A program made the position numbers and the translations under genes. From the NCBI RefSeq assembly GCF_949769195.1, contig NZ_OX458333.1, forward strand, positions 3,038,001 through 3,102,000: 64,000 nucleotides of DNA. The letters run 5' to 3'. The notes under the pieces are model-generated. The model was not told the DNA's origin. It worked only from the letters and a program-made list of their open reading frames with translations, and ran no database searches. Shown here piece by piece: positions 1 to 8,392 of the stretch (positions are counted from its first letter, which is position 1; every line of letters begins with the position of its first letter). The DNA comes from Methylocaldum szegediense. Lineage in GTDB: Bacteria > Pseudomonadota > Gammaproteobacteria > Methylococcales > Methylococcaceae.

Positions 1-1
1 A

Positions 2-181
2 TTGTACGCCCGTTACGGGGTTTCCCACGTCTGGCTGGTCGACCCACTAGTGCATACCTTGGAAGCCTTCGCGCTGCGTGAAGAAGGCTGGCTACTCATC
101 GCCACGCTCAAGGACGACGACCCGGTCAAGGTTCCACCCTTCGACGCGATCACTTTCTCGCTGGCGGATTTGTGGGCGTGA
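2..181 (+). CDS. Uma2-family protein (DUF820), C-terminal fragment cut by window edge
   Basis: The window opens inside this reading frame; 59 codons and a TGA stop are visible. The encoded tail is identical at the protein level to the last 59 residues of the next gene (207-776), so it is a tandem paralogue. Uma2/DUF820 proteins have a PD-(D/E)XK nuclease-like fold and are common in multi-copy sets; their biological role is poorly known. The visible part is the C-terminal strand and helix segment (starts LYARYGV, ends SLADLWA). The start and catalytic part lie outside the window. It may be co-transcribed with the second copy, 25 bases downstream. Confidence 0.8.
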   Translation: MYARYGVSHVWLVDPLVHTLEAFALREEGWLLIATLKDDDPVKVPPFDAITFSLADLWA

Positions 182-206
182 CACTCAGATTGCATAGGAG
201 ATATTC

Positions 207-776
207 GTGAGCCGGCCTCATACTCTGATGATTCAGAGCCCATACGAACGCTTGCTTGCACTGCCGGAAAACCTAGTTGGCGAGGTGCTCGACGGCGAGT
301 TGTATACCCAGCCCCGTCCTGCAGGGCGTCACGCCGCGGCGGAGTCCGGTCTGCAGAGCAAACTCGGTGGGCCGTTCCGCTACGGCGAAGGCGGGCCGGG
401 CGGTTGGTGGATCTTGGTGGAACCGGAAGTCCACTTCGTTCGTGACACCGAAGTCGCCGTGCCCGATCTTGCCGGCTGGCGGCGGGAACGGATGCCGACG
501 CTGCCCGAAGACCATCGCTTCGAAGTCATACCCGACTGGGTGTGCGAGATTCTTTCGCCCTCGACCGAGCAGAAAGACCGTGCCCGAAAGTTGCCATTGT
601 ACGCCCGTTACGGGGTTTCCCACGTCTGGCTTGTCGACCCTCTGGTGCATACCCTAGAGGCCTTTGCGCTGCGCGAGGAAGGCTGGCTGCTTATCGCCAC
701 GCTCAAGGACGATGATCCGGTCAAGGTTCCGCCTTTCGACGCGATTACTTTCTCGCTGGCGGACTTGTGGGCGTGA
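207..776 (+). CDS. Uma2-family protein (DUF820), putative PD-(D/E)XK nuclease fold
   Basis: Predicted 189-residue soluble protein of the Uma2/DUF820 family. The family core is visible: an N-terminal YERLLALPEN segment, EVLDGEL, a central VEPEVHF...VAVPDLAGW segment containing the acidic residues of the putative nuclease site (E71, D86 region), and CEILSPST followed by KDRARKLPLYARYGV, which is the strongest family signature. The start is GTG with AGGAG about 7 bases upstream. It is the second of two tandem copies. The function is unknown beyond the fold; no toxin or antitoxin partner is adjacent. Confidence 0.85.
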   Translation: MSRPHTLMIQSPYERLLALPENLVGEVLDGELYTQPRPAGRHAAAESGLQSKLGGPFRYGEGGPGGWWILVEPEVHFVRDTEVAVPDLAGWRRERMPTLPEDHRFEVIPDWVCEILSPSTEQKDRARKLPLYARYGVSHVWLVDPLVHTLEAFALREEGWLLIATLKDDDPVKVPPFDAITFSLADLWA

Positions 777-806
777 GGCTCAGTCCGCCGTAATCCCGAG
801 ATTCCG

Positions 807-890
807 CTAAACCGCCAGCACTGCTTCAGCCCGATTCAGGGTATAGAAATGCAGCCCTGGCGCACCCTGCTCCAATAGGCGTCGACATAA
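807..890 (-). pseudogene. metF 3'-end fragment (second copy remnant)
   Basis: Read on the minus strand this stretch encodes LCRRLLEQGAPGLHFYTLNR followed by AEAVLAV and a stop. That matches the C-terminal end of the intact metF at 1777-2643 almost residue for residue, apart from the last residues. Nothing upstream (891-1097) continues the metF frame, so only about 28 codons survive. It is a partial duplication or the relic of a second metF, about 1 kb downstream of the real gene and in the same orientation. Confidence 0.8.
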
Positions 891-1097
891 AATAAAGATG
901 GCCTTGTCCGAACGGATCCACCGACCAGGAGCTGATAGCGTCGAGATAGCGGCTGCCTCGGTATCGGCGGCAGGGTTTCATGGTCCTTCATCAGCCTGCT
1001 GGGATGCCAAAGCACAGCGAGCTCGCGGGCGGCCCAATGTGAATGGAACATGCTCGGGCAAAAAAGCATCGAGAACGCCAGGCCGTAGCAGGCGGAA

Positions 1098-1565
1098 CTA
1101 GGGGCGCGGAATACGGATTTTCTGACCTACGAAAATCTTGTCGGGATGCTTTATGACTTCCCGGTTGGCTTCGAAAATCTTCGGGTAAAGGCTGGCATTC
1201 CCATAAAAGCGTTTGGCCAGTGCAGACAGGGTGTCACCCTTCTGGATGACATAATAATCGACTTCGGCTCCGGCACTCGATGGATTGAGTTCTTTCGGCG
1301 CCTTGTCGGCGGATTCCTCAACCTGTATCTCACTGATGACTCGCCCCACGCCCTTGACGTTGCCGGCCATCAGGATCGCCTTCTCAACCGCTTCCCAGCT
1401 TCGGCTGGTGCCCCGCAGGGTCACGAAACCTTTCTGGTAGACGACTTCCAAATGCTCGATGCCTGGGTTGTCGGCCTCGATGTGCGCCTTGATAGTCTCG
1501 GCTGCCTTATCGTCGGTACGGAATAACGCATTGCCGATGTCGCTGACAAAGTCGAATAAGCCCAT
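1098..1565 (-). CDS. kbp: BON-LysM domain protein, YgaU/Kbp-like
   Basis: About 155 residues, very similar in layout to E. coli YgaU (Kbp, a cytoplasmic potassium-binding protein, 149 residues). It has the family N-terminus MGLFDFVSDIG, a BON domain in the first half (HLEVVYQKGFVTLRG...VGRVISEIQV) and a C-terminal LysM domain (YYVIQKGDTLSALAKRFYGN to KIFVGQKIRIP). The start was set at the ATG at 1565 because it begins the conserved MGLF and lies 8 bases after GGAGGG; a longer frame reaches 1628 but adds unconserved residues. No signal peptide is visible. It is a single-gene unit, downstream of metF on the same strand. Potassium binding is inferred from the homologue. Confidence 0.85.
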   Translation of the reverse strand: MGLFDFVSDIGNALFRTDDKAAETIKAHIEADNPGIEHLEVVYQKGFVTLRGTSRSWEAVEKAILMAGNVKGVGRVISEIQVEESADKAPKELNPSSAGAEVDYYVIQKGDTLSALAKRFYGNASLYPKIFEANREVIKHPDKIFVGQKIRIPRP

Positions 1566-1776
1566 AATCATGCCCCTCCGGGTTGCCAAAAATGCAGGCT
1601 GATGAAGGATGCGGGCTGTCGCTCGCATCCTTATAACGGACTACAGTAACACAAAGCCCGTCCAGCGCCGCAAGCGTTCTTCTCCGCTGCCAGAGAATTC
1701 TACGTCCGCTATCCCTTCTGCCGCGGTTATAACATCGAAGGACTGAGGGGGCCGGGTATCAACTTCTATGAAGGTA

Positions 1777-2643
1777 CTAGCTACGGTCCAGTCCTAAATT
1801 CCTCCAAATCCCTAACACTGCCTCGGCACGATTCAACGTGTAGAAATGCAGTCCGGGCGCGCCCTGCTCCAACAGACGCCGGCACAGGTCGGTCACCACT
1901 TCTAGACCAAATGCGCGAATCGACTTGCGGTCGTCGCCGAATACCTCCAGCCGTTTGCGTATCCAGCGCGGGATATCCGCACCGCAGGCATCGGAAAACC
2001 GGGCCAACTGCGTGTAGTTGGATATGGGCATGATGCCTGGCACGATGGGAATGTCGATGCCCATCTTTTCGCAGTCGTCGACAAAGCGGAAATAGGCTTC
2101 GGGATTGTAAAAATACTGAGTGATCGCGCTGTTGGCTCCAGCCTCGACCTTGCGCTTAAAGTTACGTAAATCGGCTTCCATGTTGGCTGCCTGGGGGTGC
2201 ATTTCCGGATAGGCCGCCACTTCAATATGGAAATGGTCGCCGGTTTCCTGCCGGATGAATTCCACCAGCTCGTTGGCATAACGGAATTCTCCCGGCGATA
2301 GCATCCCTGAAGGCATGTCCCCACGCAGCGCAACGATATGCCGGATGCCTTGATTTTTATAGGCTTCAAGCACTTCCCGTATGCTGGCCTTGGTGGACGC
2401 GATGCAGGAAATATGGGGTGCCGCTTCGATACCGGTATTTCGCTGAATTTCGATCACGGTTTCGAAAGTTTTCTCGCGCGTCGTCCCGCCGGCGCCGAAG
2501 GTCACCGAACAGAATTTCGGTTTCAGTGTAGCCAGTTTTGCGAGGTTCGTGCGAAAGGTGTCTTCCGCCTCGTGATTCTTCGGCGGGAAGAATTCGAGGC
2601 TGAAGATTTTGGGATATTTTTTTTGGGATTCCATGGGAGTCAT
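1777..2643 (-). CDS. metF: 5,10-methylenetetrahydrofolate reductase
   Basis: 288 residues, the usual bacterial MetF length. It reduces 5,10-methylene-THF to 5-methyl-THF with FADH2, supplying the methyl group for methionine synthesis. Seen in the sequence: the N-terminal SLEFFPPK motif (catalytic Glu region), SVTFGAGGTTR, AAPHISCIAS, HIVALRGD and GANSAITQYFYNP, all MetF barrel motifs that form the FAD and folate sites. The start ATG at 2643 is followed by a second ATG at 2634; either is possible, as the ribosome site is weak. It lies 104 bases downstream of ahcY on the same strand, with a perfect 13-bp hairpin in between, so it completes a SAM-cycle cluster. Confidence 0.95.
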   Translation of the reverse strand: MTPMESQKKYPKIFSLEFFPPKNHEAEDTFRTNLAKLATLKPKFCSVTFGAGGTTREKTFETVIEIQRNTGIEAAPHISCIASTKASIREVLEAYKNQGIRHIVALRGDMPSGMLSPGEFRYANELVEFIRQETGDHFHIEVAAYPEMHPQAANMEADLRNFKRKVEAGANSAITQYFYNPEAYFRFVDDCEKMGIDIPIVPGIMPISNYTQLARFSDACGADIPRWIRKRLEVFGDDRKSIRAFGLEVVTDLCRRLLEQGAPGLHFYTLNRAEAVLGIWRNLGLDRS

Positions 2644-2656
2644 CGTATCTCAGATA

Positions 2657-2687
2657 GAAGAAATCCTGCACAAGGCAGGATTTCTTC
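2657..2687 (-). promoter_or_regulatory. Perfect 13-bp hairpin between ahcY and metF
   Basis: GAAGAAATCCTGC (2657-2669) and GCAGGATTTCTTC (2675-2687) are perfect inverted repeats around a 5-base loop. On the minus-strand transcript the stem sits about 14 bases before the metF start. The 3' arm is U-rich (AUUUCUUCU) but is not followed by a clean U-run, so it could be a weak terminator/attenuator or an mRNA-stability stem that lowers metF expression relative to ahcY. The function is inferred. Confidence 0.6.
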
Positions 2688-2747
2688 GTAGGGTCCGAAC
2701 ACCGAACGCAGGTTAGTTAATACTACCCTACGCGTAGCCTCGCGGAA

Positions 2748-4166
2748 TCAATACCGGTAGTGGTCCGGCTTGTACGGTCCTTCCACCGGTACACCGATGT
2801 ACGCGGCCTGCTCGGGCGTCAGCTTGGTGAGCTGAGCGCCGATCTTCTTGAGATGCAGCCGCGCCACGTGCTCGTCCAGATGTTTGGGGAGCACGTAGAC
2901 CTTGTTCTGGTACTTGTCTCCGTGGCAGAACAGCTCGATTTGAGCCAGGGTCTGGTTGGTGAACGAGTTCGACATGACGAAACTCGGATGGCCGGTGGCG
3001 CAGCCGAGGTTCACCAGACGCCCTTCGGCCAGCAGGATGATGCGTTTGCCGTCAGGGAAGACGACATGGTCGACCTGTGGCTTGATGTTTTCCCAGGTGT
3101 ACTGCCTGAGACTCTCGACTTCGATTTCCGAGTCGAAATGGCCGATGTTGCAGACGATGGCGTTGTTCTTCATCTTCGCCATGTGGTCATGGGTGATGAC
3201 GCGAATATTGCCGGTTGCGGTGACGAAGATGTCCCCCTTGTCGCAGGCCTCGTCCATCGTGACCACGCGGTAGCCTTCCATTGCTGCCTGCAAAGCGCAG
3301 ATTGGATCGATTTCCGTGACCCAAACGGTCGCGCCAAGTCCCCGGAACGCTTGTGCGCAGCCTTTGCCTACGTCGCCATAGCCGAGCACGACACAGATCT
3401 TGCCGGCGATCATCACGTCGGTGGCGCGCTTGATGCCGTCCACCAAGGATTCGCGGCAGCCGTACAGATTGTCGAACTTTGACTTGGTTACCGAGTCGTT
3501 GACGTTGATCGCCGGGAACGGCAAACGGCCTTCCTGTTCCATCTGGTACAGACGGTGTACGCCGGTGGTGGTTTCCTCAGTGACTCCCTTAATATTGGCC
3601 TGCACTTTGGAATACCAGCCCGGCTGGGACGCCAGGCGCTGCTTGATGGCGGCGAACAGTACATCCTCCTCTCGACAGGTGGGTTTGTCCAGGATCGAAG
3701 GGTCCTTTTCAGCGCGCGAACCCAGAGTAATCAGCAGCGTCGCGTCGCCGCCGTCGTCGAGAATCATGTTCGGCGTACCGCCGTCATGCCACTCGAAGAT
3801 CCGGTGGGTGAATTCCCAGTACTCTTCCAGGGATTCGCCCTTGTAGGCGAAAACTGGAATGCCGGCGGCGGCAATCGCCGCAGCGGCGTGATCCTGAGTG
3901 GAAAAAATGTTGCAAGACGCCCAGCGCACTTCCGCGCCCAGAGCTACCAAGGTCTCGATCAATACGGCCGTCTGAATGGTCATGTGCAGACTGCCGGCGA
4001 TTCGAGCGCCTTTGAGCGGTTGCTGTGCGAGATATTCCTCGCGCACAGCCATCAGGCCCGGCATTTCGGTTTCGGCGATTGCGATTTCCTTGCGGCCCCA
4101 GTCGGCCAGGGAAATATCGGCGACGCGGTAGTCGGGGGATCGATTAGTACTCGGGACAGCGTTCAT
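2748..4166 (-). CDS. ahcY: Adenosylhomocysteinase (SAH hydrolase)
   Basis: 472 residues; hydrolyses S-adenosylhomocysteine to adenosine and homocysteine in the cytoplasm, using a tightly bound NAD. Visible family marks: [11 protein letters not shown] and [13 protein letters not shown] (substrate site), [13 protein letters not shown] (catalytic Asp/Lys region), the Rossmann motif [25 protein letters not shown], and the C-terminal tail ending KPDHYRY that closes over NAD. The start ATG is 8 bases after AAAGGAG. It is preceded by an SAH riboswitch (4246-4325) and followed by metF. The length is that of the long bacterial form with the internal insert. Confidence 0.97.
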   Translation of the reverse strand: MNAVPSTNRSPDYRVADISLADWGRKEIAIAETEMPGLMAVREEYLAQQPLKGARIAGSLHMTIQTAVLIETLVALGAEVRWASCNIFSTQDHAAAAIAAAGIPVFAYKGESLEEYWEFTHRIFEWHDGGTPNMILDDGGDATLLITLGSRAEKDPSILDKPTCREEDVLFAAIKQRLASQPGWYSKVQANIKGVTEETTTGVHRLYQMEQEGRLPFPAINVNDSVTKSKFDNLYGCRESLVDGIKRATDVMIAGKICVVLGYGDVGKGCAQAFRGLGATVWVTEIDPICALQAAMEGYRVVTMDEACDKGDIFVTATGNIRVITHDHMAKMKNNAIVCNIGHFDSEIEVESLRQYTWENIKPQVDHVVFPDGKRIILLAEGRLVNLGCATGHPSFVMSNSFTNQTLAQIELFCHGDKYQNKVYVLPKHLDEHVARLHLKKIGAQLTKLTPEQAAYIGVPVEGPYKPDHYRY

Positions 4167-4191
4167 GTTTCATGCTCCTTTCGTTGCAATT

Positions 4192-4239
4192 CACTTTCCG
4201 CCGCGAGTACTTGTCTCGATACACCGCGGCCGGAAAGTG
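4192..4239 (-). promoter_or_regulatory. Leader hairpin, likely expression platform of the ahcY riboswitch
   Basis: CACTTTCCGCCGCG (4192-4205) and CGCGGCCGGAAAGTG (4225-4239) pair over 14 bp with one bulged base. In the minus-strand leader the stem lies between the riboswitch aptamer and the AAAGGAG ribosome site of ahcY. No U-run follows, so it does not look like a plain terminator. It is probably the switching or stabilising element of the leader; that role is inferred from position only. Confidence 0.6.
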
Positions 4240-4245
4240 GGTGAA

Positions 4246-4325
4246 TCGAGCGCCGTTATGGTTGAAAACACCTCACCGAGCCTGGCGGGGCATCGATACC
4301 CCGTCGCAACGCTCCTCGATGAGAC
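4246..4325 (-). promoter_or_regulatory. S-adenosylhomocysteine (SAH) riboswitch
   Basis: Read on the minus strand, the ahcY leader contains the conserved SAH-aptamer blocks in order: CGAGGAGCGTTGCGACGGGG, then CCCCGCCAGGCTCGG, then AACGGCGCTC. They form the expected P1 stem (CGAG/CTCG), P2 stem (CGGGG/CCCCG) and the 3' pseudoknot strand CGCTC pairing with GAGCG. SAH riboswitches are known from beta- and gammaproteobacteria and raise expression of ahcY and neighbouring SAM-cycle genes when SAH builds up. The gene that follows is ahcY, which fits exactly. Confidence 0.93.
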
Positions 4326-4381
4326 GCATGGGTTAACGCGCGGTTGCGCGTAGAAAACAATCGTGCCTTACGCTCCTGCCT

Positions 4382-4858
4382 TCAGTGACTCAATTCGGGA
4401 CGAGGGTCTATCGGAAAGCTCGACTCGGATCGCTCCCCTTCCGGACCGAAAAAACGTACGCTCCCGGTCTCGAGAACGATCCAGACTTCCTTCGCGCCTT
4501 GTTCGAGATACAAGCCTACTTTGAAGCGAATTTCCTCCTCGGAATTCGATGGAGAGCGGATCTCCACGCAAATTTCAGGTGCAGAGGAGTAAGGCGTCTC
4601 GTAACCATGGCGGGCTAGGAACTCCGGCGAGCACCAAGCTACATCCGCGACCTTTACGCCTTCCGGAGTGTCGATAGAACACTCAGAAATAGCCTCGCCA
4701 CCCAGTAGGCGCTCCAGCAAGGAAGCGATCCTAACTTGTAAGCGACCATGCCGATTACTGGCAGGACTCATCAGAATATTGCCATAGCGGTCCAGCTCGA
4801 TCTTATACGGCAGGTCTTGCAAGCTCTTGTCGGCGATAACCTCGGCCCATTTCATCAT
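4382..4858 (-). CDS. Uma2-family protein (DUF820)
   Basis: 158 residues, third Uma2 protein in the window and clearly divergent from the tandem pair at the left edge. Family core seen: LDRYGNILMSPASNRHGRLQ, SIDTPEGVKVADVAW (acidic site residue), PEICVEIRSPSNSEEEI (E-x-x signature), KVGLYLEQGAKEVWIV. It shows the PD-(D/E)XK-like arrangement D...E-x-R. The start has two adjacent ATGs (4858 and 4855); the AGAGGA ribosome site suits the second slightly better. It sits between metK and the ahcY riboswitch, interrupting an otherwise metabolic cluster. The role is unknown. Confidence 0.82.
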   Translation of the reverse strand: MMKWAEVIADKSLQDLPYKIELDRYGNILMSPASNRHGRLQVRIASLLERLLGGEAISECSIDTPEGVKVADVAWCSPEFLARHGYETPYSSAPEICVEIRSPSNSEEEIRFKVGLYLEQGAKEVWIVLETGSVRFFGPEGERSESSFPIDPRPELSH

Positions 4859-4892
4859 CCGTCCTCTCGCCCCGCGATCGGGCTACAAGTCC

Positions 4893-6062
4893 TTACAGCG
4901 GAGGCAAACCAGCCGCTTCGCGCAGCGCAGCGGCCTTGTCGGTCTTCTCCCAGGTGAAAGTGTCTTCGGTACGGCCGAAATGACCGTAAGCAGCCGTGGG
5001 GCGATAAATCGGCCGCAGAAGATCCAGCATACGGATCAGTCCTTTCGGCCGTAGATCGAAATACTCGCGCACCAGCTGCACCAGACGTTCCTCGGCGATG
5101 ACGCCCGTGCCGAACGTATTGACGCTGATGGACGTTGGCTCGGCCACACCGATGGCGTAGGACACCTGAATCTCGCAGCGCTCAGCCAAACCGGCGGCCA
5201 CGATGTTCTTCGCCACGTAGCGGCCCATGTACGCTGCCGAGCGGTCCACCTTAGACGGGTCTTTGCCGCTGAATGCGCCGCCGCCGTGTCGCGCCATGCC
5301 GCCGTAGGAATCGACGATGATCTTGCGGCCGGTCAAGCCGCAGTCGCCGACTGGACCGCCGATGACGAACTTGCCGGTGGGGTTGATGAAATATTTCGTG
5401 TCTTTGTGCAGCCATTCTTTCGGAAGCACGTGCAGGATGATTTCGTCCATCACCGCCTCGCGCAGGTTTTTCTGATCGATCTCCGGCGAGTGTTGGGTGG
5501 ACAAAACCACCGCGTCGATGGCGACCGGTTTGTTGTCCTCGTAGCGGAAGGTCACCTGGCTCTTGGCGTCGGGACGTAGCCAGGGCAGAAATTTCTTCTT
5601 TCTTACTTCCGCCTGGCGCTGTACCAGTCGGTGAGCGTAAGTAATGGGGGCCGGCATCAATACATCGGTTTCATTGGATGCATAACCGAACATCAGGCCC
5701 TGATCGCCGGCGCCCTGTTCGTGTTCCTCGGTTTCGTCGACGCCCATGGCGATGTCGGGCGATTGTTTGCCGATGGCCGTGAGCACGGCGCAACTTTCCC
5801 AATCGAATCCGATCGAGGGATCGTCATAGCCGATCTCACGCACGACCTGACGCACCAGCGCCTCGGTATCTACCCAGGCCGATGTGGTCACTTCGCCCGC
5901 CAAGACCACCATTCCCGTCTTGACCATGGTCTCCACCGCCACCCTGGCTTTGGGGTCTTGCCTTAACATTTCGTCCAGAACCGCATCGGAAATCTGATCG
6001 GCGATCTTGTCGGGATGACCTTCGGAAACAGATTCGGAAGTAAAGATAAAGTTGTTGCTCAC
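4893..6062 (-). CDS. metK: S-adenosylmethionine synthetase
   Basis: 389 residues; makes SAM from methionine and ATP. Motifs present: [16 protein letters not shown] (His and Asp at the ATP site), [12 protein letters not shown], and the P-loop-like [19 protein letters not shown]. The start is GTG; AAGGAAGG lies about 9 bases upstream. A good sigma-70 promoter is present at 6113-6141. It is first in the minus-strand SAM-cycle run (metK, Uma2, ahcY, metF). No SAM riboswitch could be recognised in its 100-base leader. Confidence 0.97.
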   Translation of the reverse strand: MSNNFIFTSESVSEGHPDKIADQISDAVLDEMLRQDPKARVAVETMVKTGMVVLAGEVTTSAWVDTEALVRQVVREIGYDDPSIGFDWESCAVLTAIGKQSPDIAMGVDETEEHEQGAGDQGLMFGYASNETDVLMPAPITYAHRLVQRQAEVRKKKFLPWLRPDAKSQVTFRYEDNKPVAIDAVVLSTQHSPEIDQKNLREAVMDEIILHVLPKEWLHKDTKYFINPTGKFVIGGPVGDCGLTGRKIIVDSYGGMARHGGGAFSGKDPSKVDRSAAYMGRYVAKNIVAAGLAERCEIQVSYAIGVAEPTSISVNTFGTGVIAEERLVQLVREYFDLRPKGLIRMLDLLRPIYRPTAAYGHFGRTEDTFTWEKTDKAAALREAAGLPPL

Positions 6063-6112
6063 AGGTGACCTTCCTTAAAACAGTGATTACGAGCGCGCCC
6101 TAAAGGTCCGTC

Positions 6113-6141
6113 ATTATAGGGTAACGGGATAGTCGCACCAA
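6113..6141 (-). promoter_or_regulatory. Sigma-70 promoter of metK
   Basis: On the minus strand TTGGTG (6136-6141) and a perfect TATAAT (6113-6118) are separated by exactly 17 bases, about 50 bases before the metK start codon. This is the strongest consensus promoter in this part of the window. Confidence 0.75.
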
Positions 6142-6180
6142 GCGTTTGCGGCAAAAGTCAATGGGGGGTTCAACGACGCC

Positions 6181-6666
6181 TCAAATCACATGAAGGACGG
6201 CGTTTACGCCGAGCAATAAGAAACTGAACGGAATGGACGCCACGAAAAGAAACAAAGAGACGGCGAGCCCGCCGCGGATGCCGATCGGTCGTCCGGTTTG
6301 GTTGAAACGGAAGCAGACCCCATAAAGCGCCGCGAGCATCTGCACCGCCACGGCGATCGTGAAAAGCAGGATATAGCGTTCTTCCAAACGAAACGCATGC
6401 GCCAGGACATCGCTCGATACTGTGAGCATCAACGGCGCATAAGCTACGGCGGCTGGCAAAGCTAGGCCATAGGTGCGAAGGGGTGTCAATGAGATGCCGA
6501 GCATGCGCCGCAGCGCAAACCGCAACGCCGCCGTCCACAACAGAGCGATGACGAGATAAATCAGGATCAACCTCGAGAAATCATCGACCGTATAGGCGGA
6601 TGGGCGGATCAAAAGATCTACCGAGCGGTACAGCAGAGGGTGAGCTTTGAACAACAAAGGGTTCAC
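6181..6666 (-). CDS. Small integral membrane protein, possibly Yip1-like
   Basis: 161 residues, mostly hydrophobic. About four membrane segments are visible: near residues 30-50 (LILIYLVIALLWTAAL), 65-85, 95-115 (YILLFTIAVAVQMLAAL) and 130-160. The N-terminus (HPLLYRSVDLLIRPSAYTVD) resembles the short amphipathic lead of Yip1-type proteins, but the assignment is weak. It lies between metK and the divergent ppa; the 163 bases to ppa carry the ppa promoter. The function is unknown. Confidence 0.65.
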   Translation of the reverse strand: MNPLLFKAHPLLYRSVDLLIRPSAYTVDDFSRLILIYLVIALLWTAALRFALRRMLGISLTPLRTYGLALPAAVAYAPLMLTVSSDVLAHAFRLEERYILLFTIAVAVQMLAALYGVCFRFNQTGRPIGIRGGLAVSLFLFVASIPFSFLLLGVNAVLHVI

Positions 6667-6794
6667 GGTTCCGTATCCGACGATTTGAGATTTGATCGTG
6701 TCCGAGAAATAGCTTGTTTGATGACTGATTTTGCTTTGTGTGTCGCATCATATTCTGCTTCGGTTTCTTTACGAACCGGCGAATACATGAACAT

Positions 6795-6803
6795 TGCTAT
6801 AAT
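6795..6803 (+). promoter_or_regulatory. Extended -10 promoter element for ppa
   Basis: TGCTATAAT combines a perfect -10 hexamer with the TGn extension. No convincing -35 lies 16-18 bases upstream, which is typical for extended -10 promoters. It is about 40 bases before the ppa start codon. Confidence 0.6.
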
Positions 6804-6841
6804 CCCGCAGTTTTACCTCAGCTAAAGGAGTGTCTGGCCCC

Positions 6842-7390
6842 ATGCCTTTGATGAAAGTCAGTTCCGGTAGGAATGTTCCGAACGACATCAACGTGATCAT
6901 CGAGATTCCAGCCTATAGCGATCCCGTCAAGTATGAAGTCGACAAGGAAACCGGAGCACTGTTCGTCGATCGTTTCATGGGCACTGCGATGCAGTATCCG
7001 TGCAACTACGGTTATATCCCGCACACTTTATCCGAGGACGGCGATCCAGCGGACGTACTGGTGATCGCTCCCTGGAAGCTGTTGAGTGGAGCGGTGGTCC
7101 GGTGCAGGCCGATCGGGCTACTCCGAATGACCGATGAAGCGGGCGGCGATTGCAAGATCATCGCCGTGCCTCACGACAAATTGACCCCGCTATACAGCAA
7201 GGTCAATTCCTTTCGAGACATTCCGGATAGTCAGCTCGCCCAGATTGCACATTTCTTCGAGCATTACAAGGATCTCGAACCCGGTAAATGGGTCAGGATC
7301 GATGGTTGGTGCGATAGTGAGGAAGCGAAGCAGGAAATCACCAACAGCATCGAACGTTACAACTCGGCGAAGCAAAAACCGAATTTCTAA
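6842..7390 (+). CDS. ppa: Inorganic pyrophosphatase, family I
   Basis: 182 residues; hydrolyses pyrophosphate to phosphate, pulling biosynthetic reactions forward. Family motifs visible: [41 protein letters not shown] and the metal-binding signature DGDPADVLV, plus [10 protein letters not shown] and [15 protein letters not shown]. Length matches E. coli Ppa (176). The start was placed at the ATG at 6842, 11 bases after AAAGGAG; an upstream GTG at 6830 overlaps that ribosome site and is unlikely. Confidence 0.96.
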   Translation: MPLMKVSSGRNVPNDINVIIEIPAYSDPVKYEVDKETGALFVDRFMGTAMQYPCNYGYIPHTLSEDGDPADVLVIAPWKLLSGAVVRCRPIGLLRMTDEAGGDCKIIAVPHDKLTPLYSKVNSFRDIPDSQLAQIAHFFEHYKDLEPGKWVRIDGWCDSEEAKQEITNSIERYNSAKQKPNF

Positions 7391-7431
7391 TTGGACTTCG
7401 GCCGCAGGATCGCCTGCCAACGCTATTCTCC

Positions 7432-8274
7432 ATGCTTAGCTACCGCCACGGTTTTCACGCCGGCAATCATGCCGATGTATTCAAACATCTCGTTTTGACC
7501 CTGCTGGTCTGTTCGCTGCTGCGTAAGGAAAAGCCGTTTTTCTATCTGGACACGCATGCCGGGGCCGGGCGCTACGATCTCGGCTCGGCCATGGCACGCA
7601 AGAATCGCGAGTATAAAACCGGCATTGGTCTACTATGGGAGGTTGAAGACGCACCCGAGGCCGTTCAGGATTATCTCGAAACCGTGCGTCTTTTGAATCC
7701 GGACGGCAAACTGCGTTTTTACCCCGGCTCGCCGCGCGTCGTCCGGCACTATCTTCGCTCGGCGGACCGCATGTTGCTTTGCGAGCTTCATCCCAACGAA
7801 GTTAAGGTGCTCAGTGAGGAGTTCGCCGGCGACAAGCAAGTCAAGATCCATCATCTCGACGGCTACCAGGCGCTGAAAGCGCTCCTGCCGCCGCCCGAGC
7901 GGCGAGGTCTCGTGCTGATCGACCCCGCTTTTGAACTCCGGGACGAGCGGCGCCGTTTGTTGGATGCCTTGAAAGAAGGCTACAGGCGTTGGGCAACCGG
8001 CATCTTCGCGGTCTGGTACCCTATCCAGGACCGGGCCACAGCCGATGATTTTCTGCGCCGGCTACAGCGCACCGGCATCCGCAAGATCTTGCTCGCGGAA
8101 TTCTCGGTATTCGATTCCGACGAAACCCCCCGTCTCAACGGCAGCGGCATGGTCATCATCAACCCTCCCTGGAAACTGGAAGAGAACCTGCGAACCCTAT
8201 TGCCTTGGCTGTGGAAAAAGCTGGCGGTGGATGGCCAAGGAAAGTGGCGGGTGGAGTGGTTGGTTGGCGAGTGA
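7432..8274 (+). CDS. rlmJ: 23S rRNA (adenine2030-N6)-methyltransferase RlmJ
   Basis: 280 residues; SAM-dependent methyltransferase modifying A2030 of 23S rRNA. The family N-terminus MLSYRHGFHAGNHADVFKHL is present, followed by FYLDTHAGAGRYDL (SAM-binding loop) and LIDPAFELRDE, corresponding to the catalytic DPPY-like region (here DPAF). GIFAVWYPI and the C-terminal NPPWKLEENL block also fit. It starts 42 bases after ppa stops and converges with pilU. DPAF instead of DPPY is usual for RlmJ orthologues. Confidence 0.93.
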   Translation: MLSYRHGFHAGNHADVFKHLVLTLLVCSLLRKEKPFFYLDTHAGAGRYDLGSAMARKNREYKTGIGLLWEVEDAPEAVQDYLETVRLLNPDGKLRFYPGSPRVVRHYLRSADRMLLCELHPNEVKVLSEEFAGDKQVKIHHLDGYQALKALLPPPERRGLVLIDPAFELRDERRRLLDALKEGYRRWATGIFAVWYPIQDRATADDFLRRLQRTGIRKILLAEFSVFDSDETPRLNGSGMVIINPPWKLEENLRTLLPWLWKKLAVDGQGKWRVEWLVGE

Positions 8275-8392
8275 TTCGTCGCACGGAAACGAACGCCACG
8301 CATCTCCGCGCTACGGTCGGCGGCAGCGAGGCGACGCGTGGTGGAATTCGACCCGGCGTGGAAGCTGTTCCCTCTTCGCAGCTGAAACCAGT

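Noticed and set aside
2760-3482. 240-codon plus-strand frame
   Set aside because: Antisense to ahcY, which is certain.
6063-6180. SAM riboswitch before metK
   Set aside because: No conserved SAM-I, SAM-II or SAM-IV core could be found in the short leader; an ordinary promoter explains the region.
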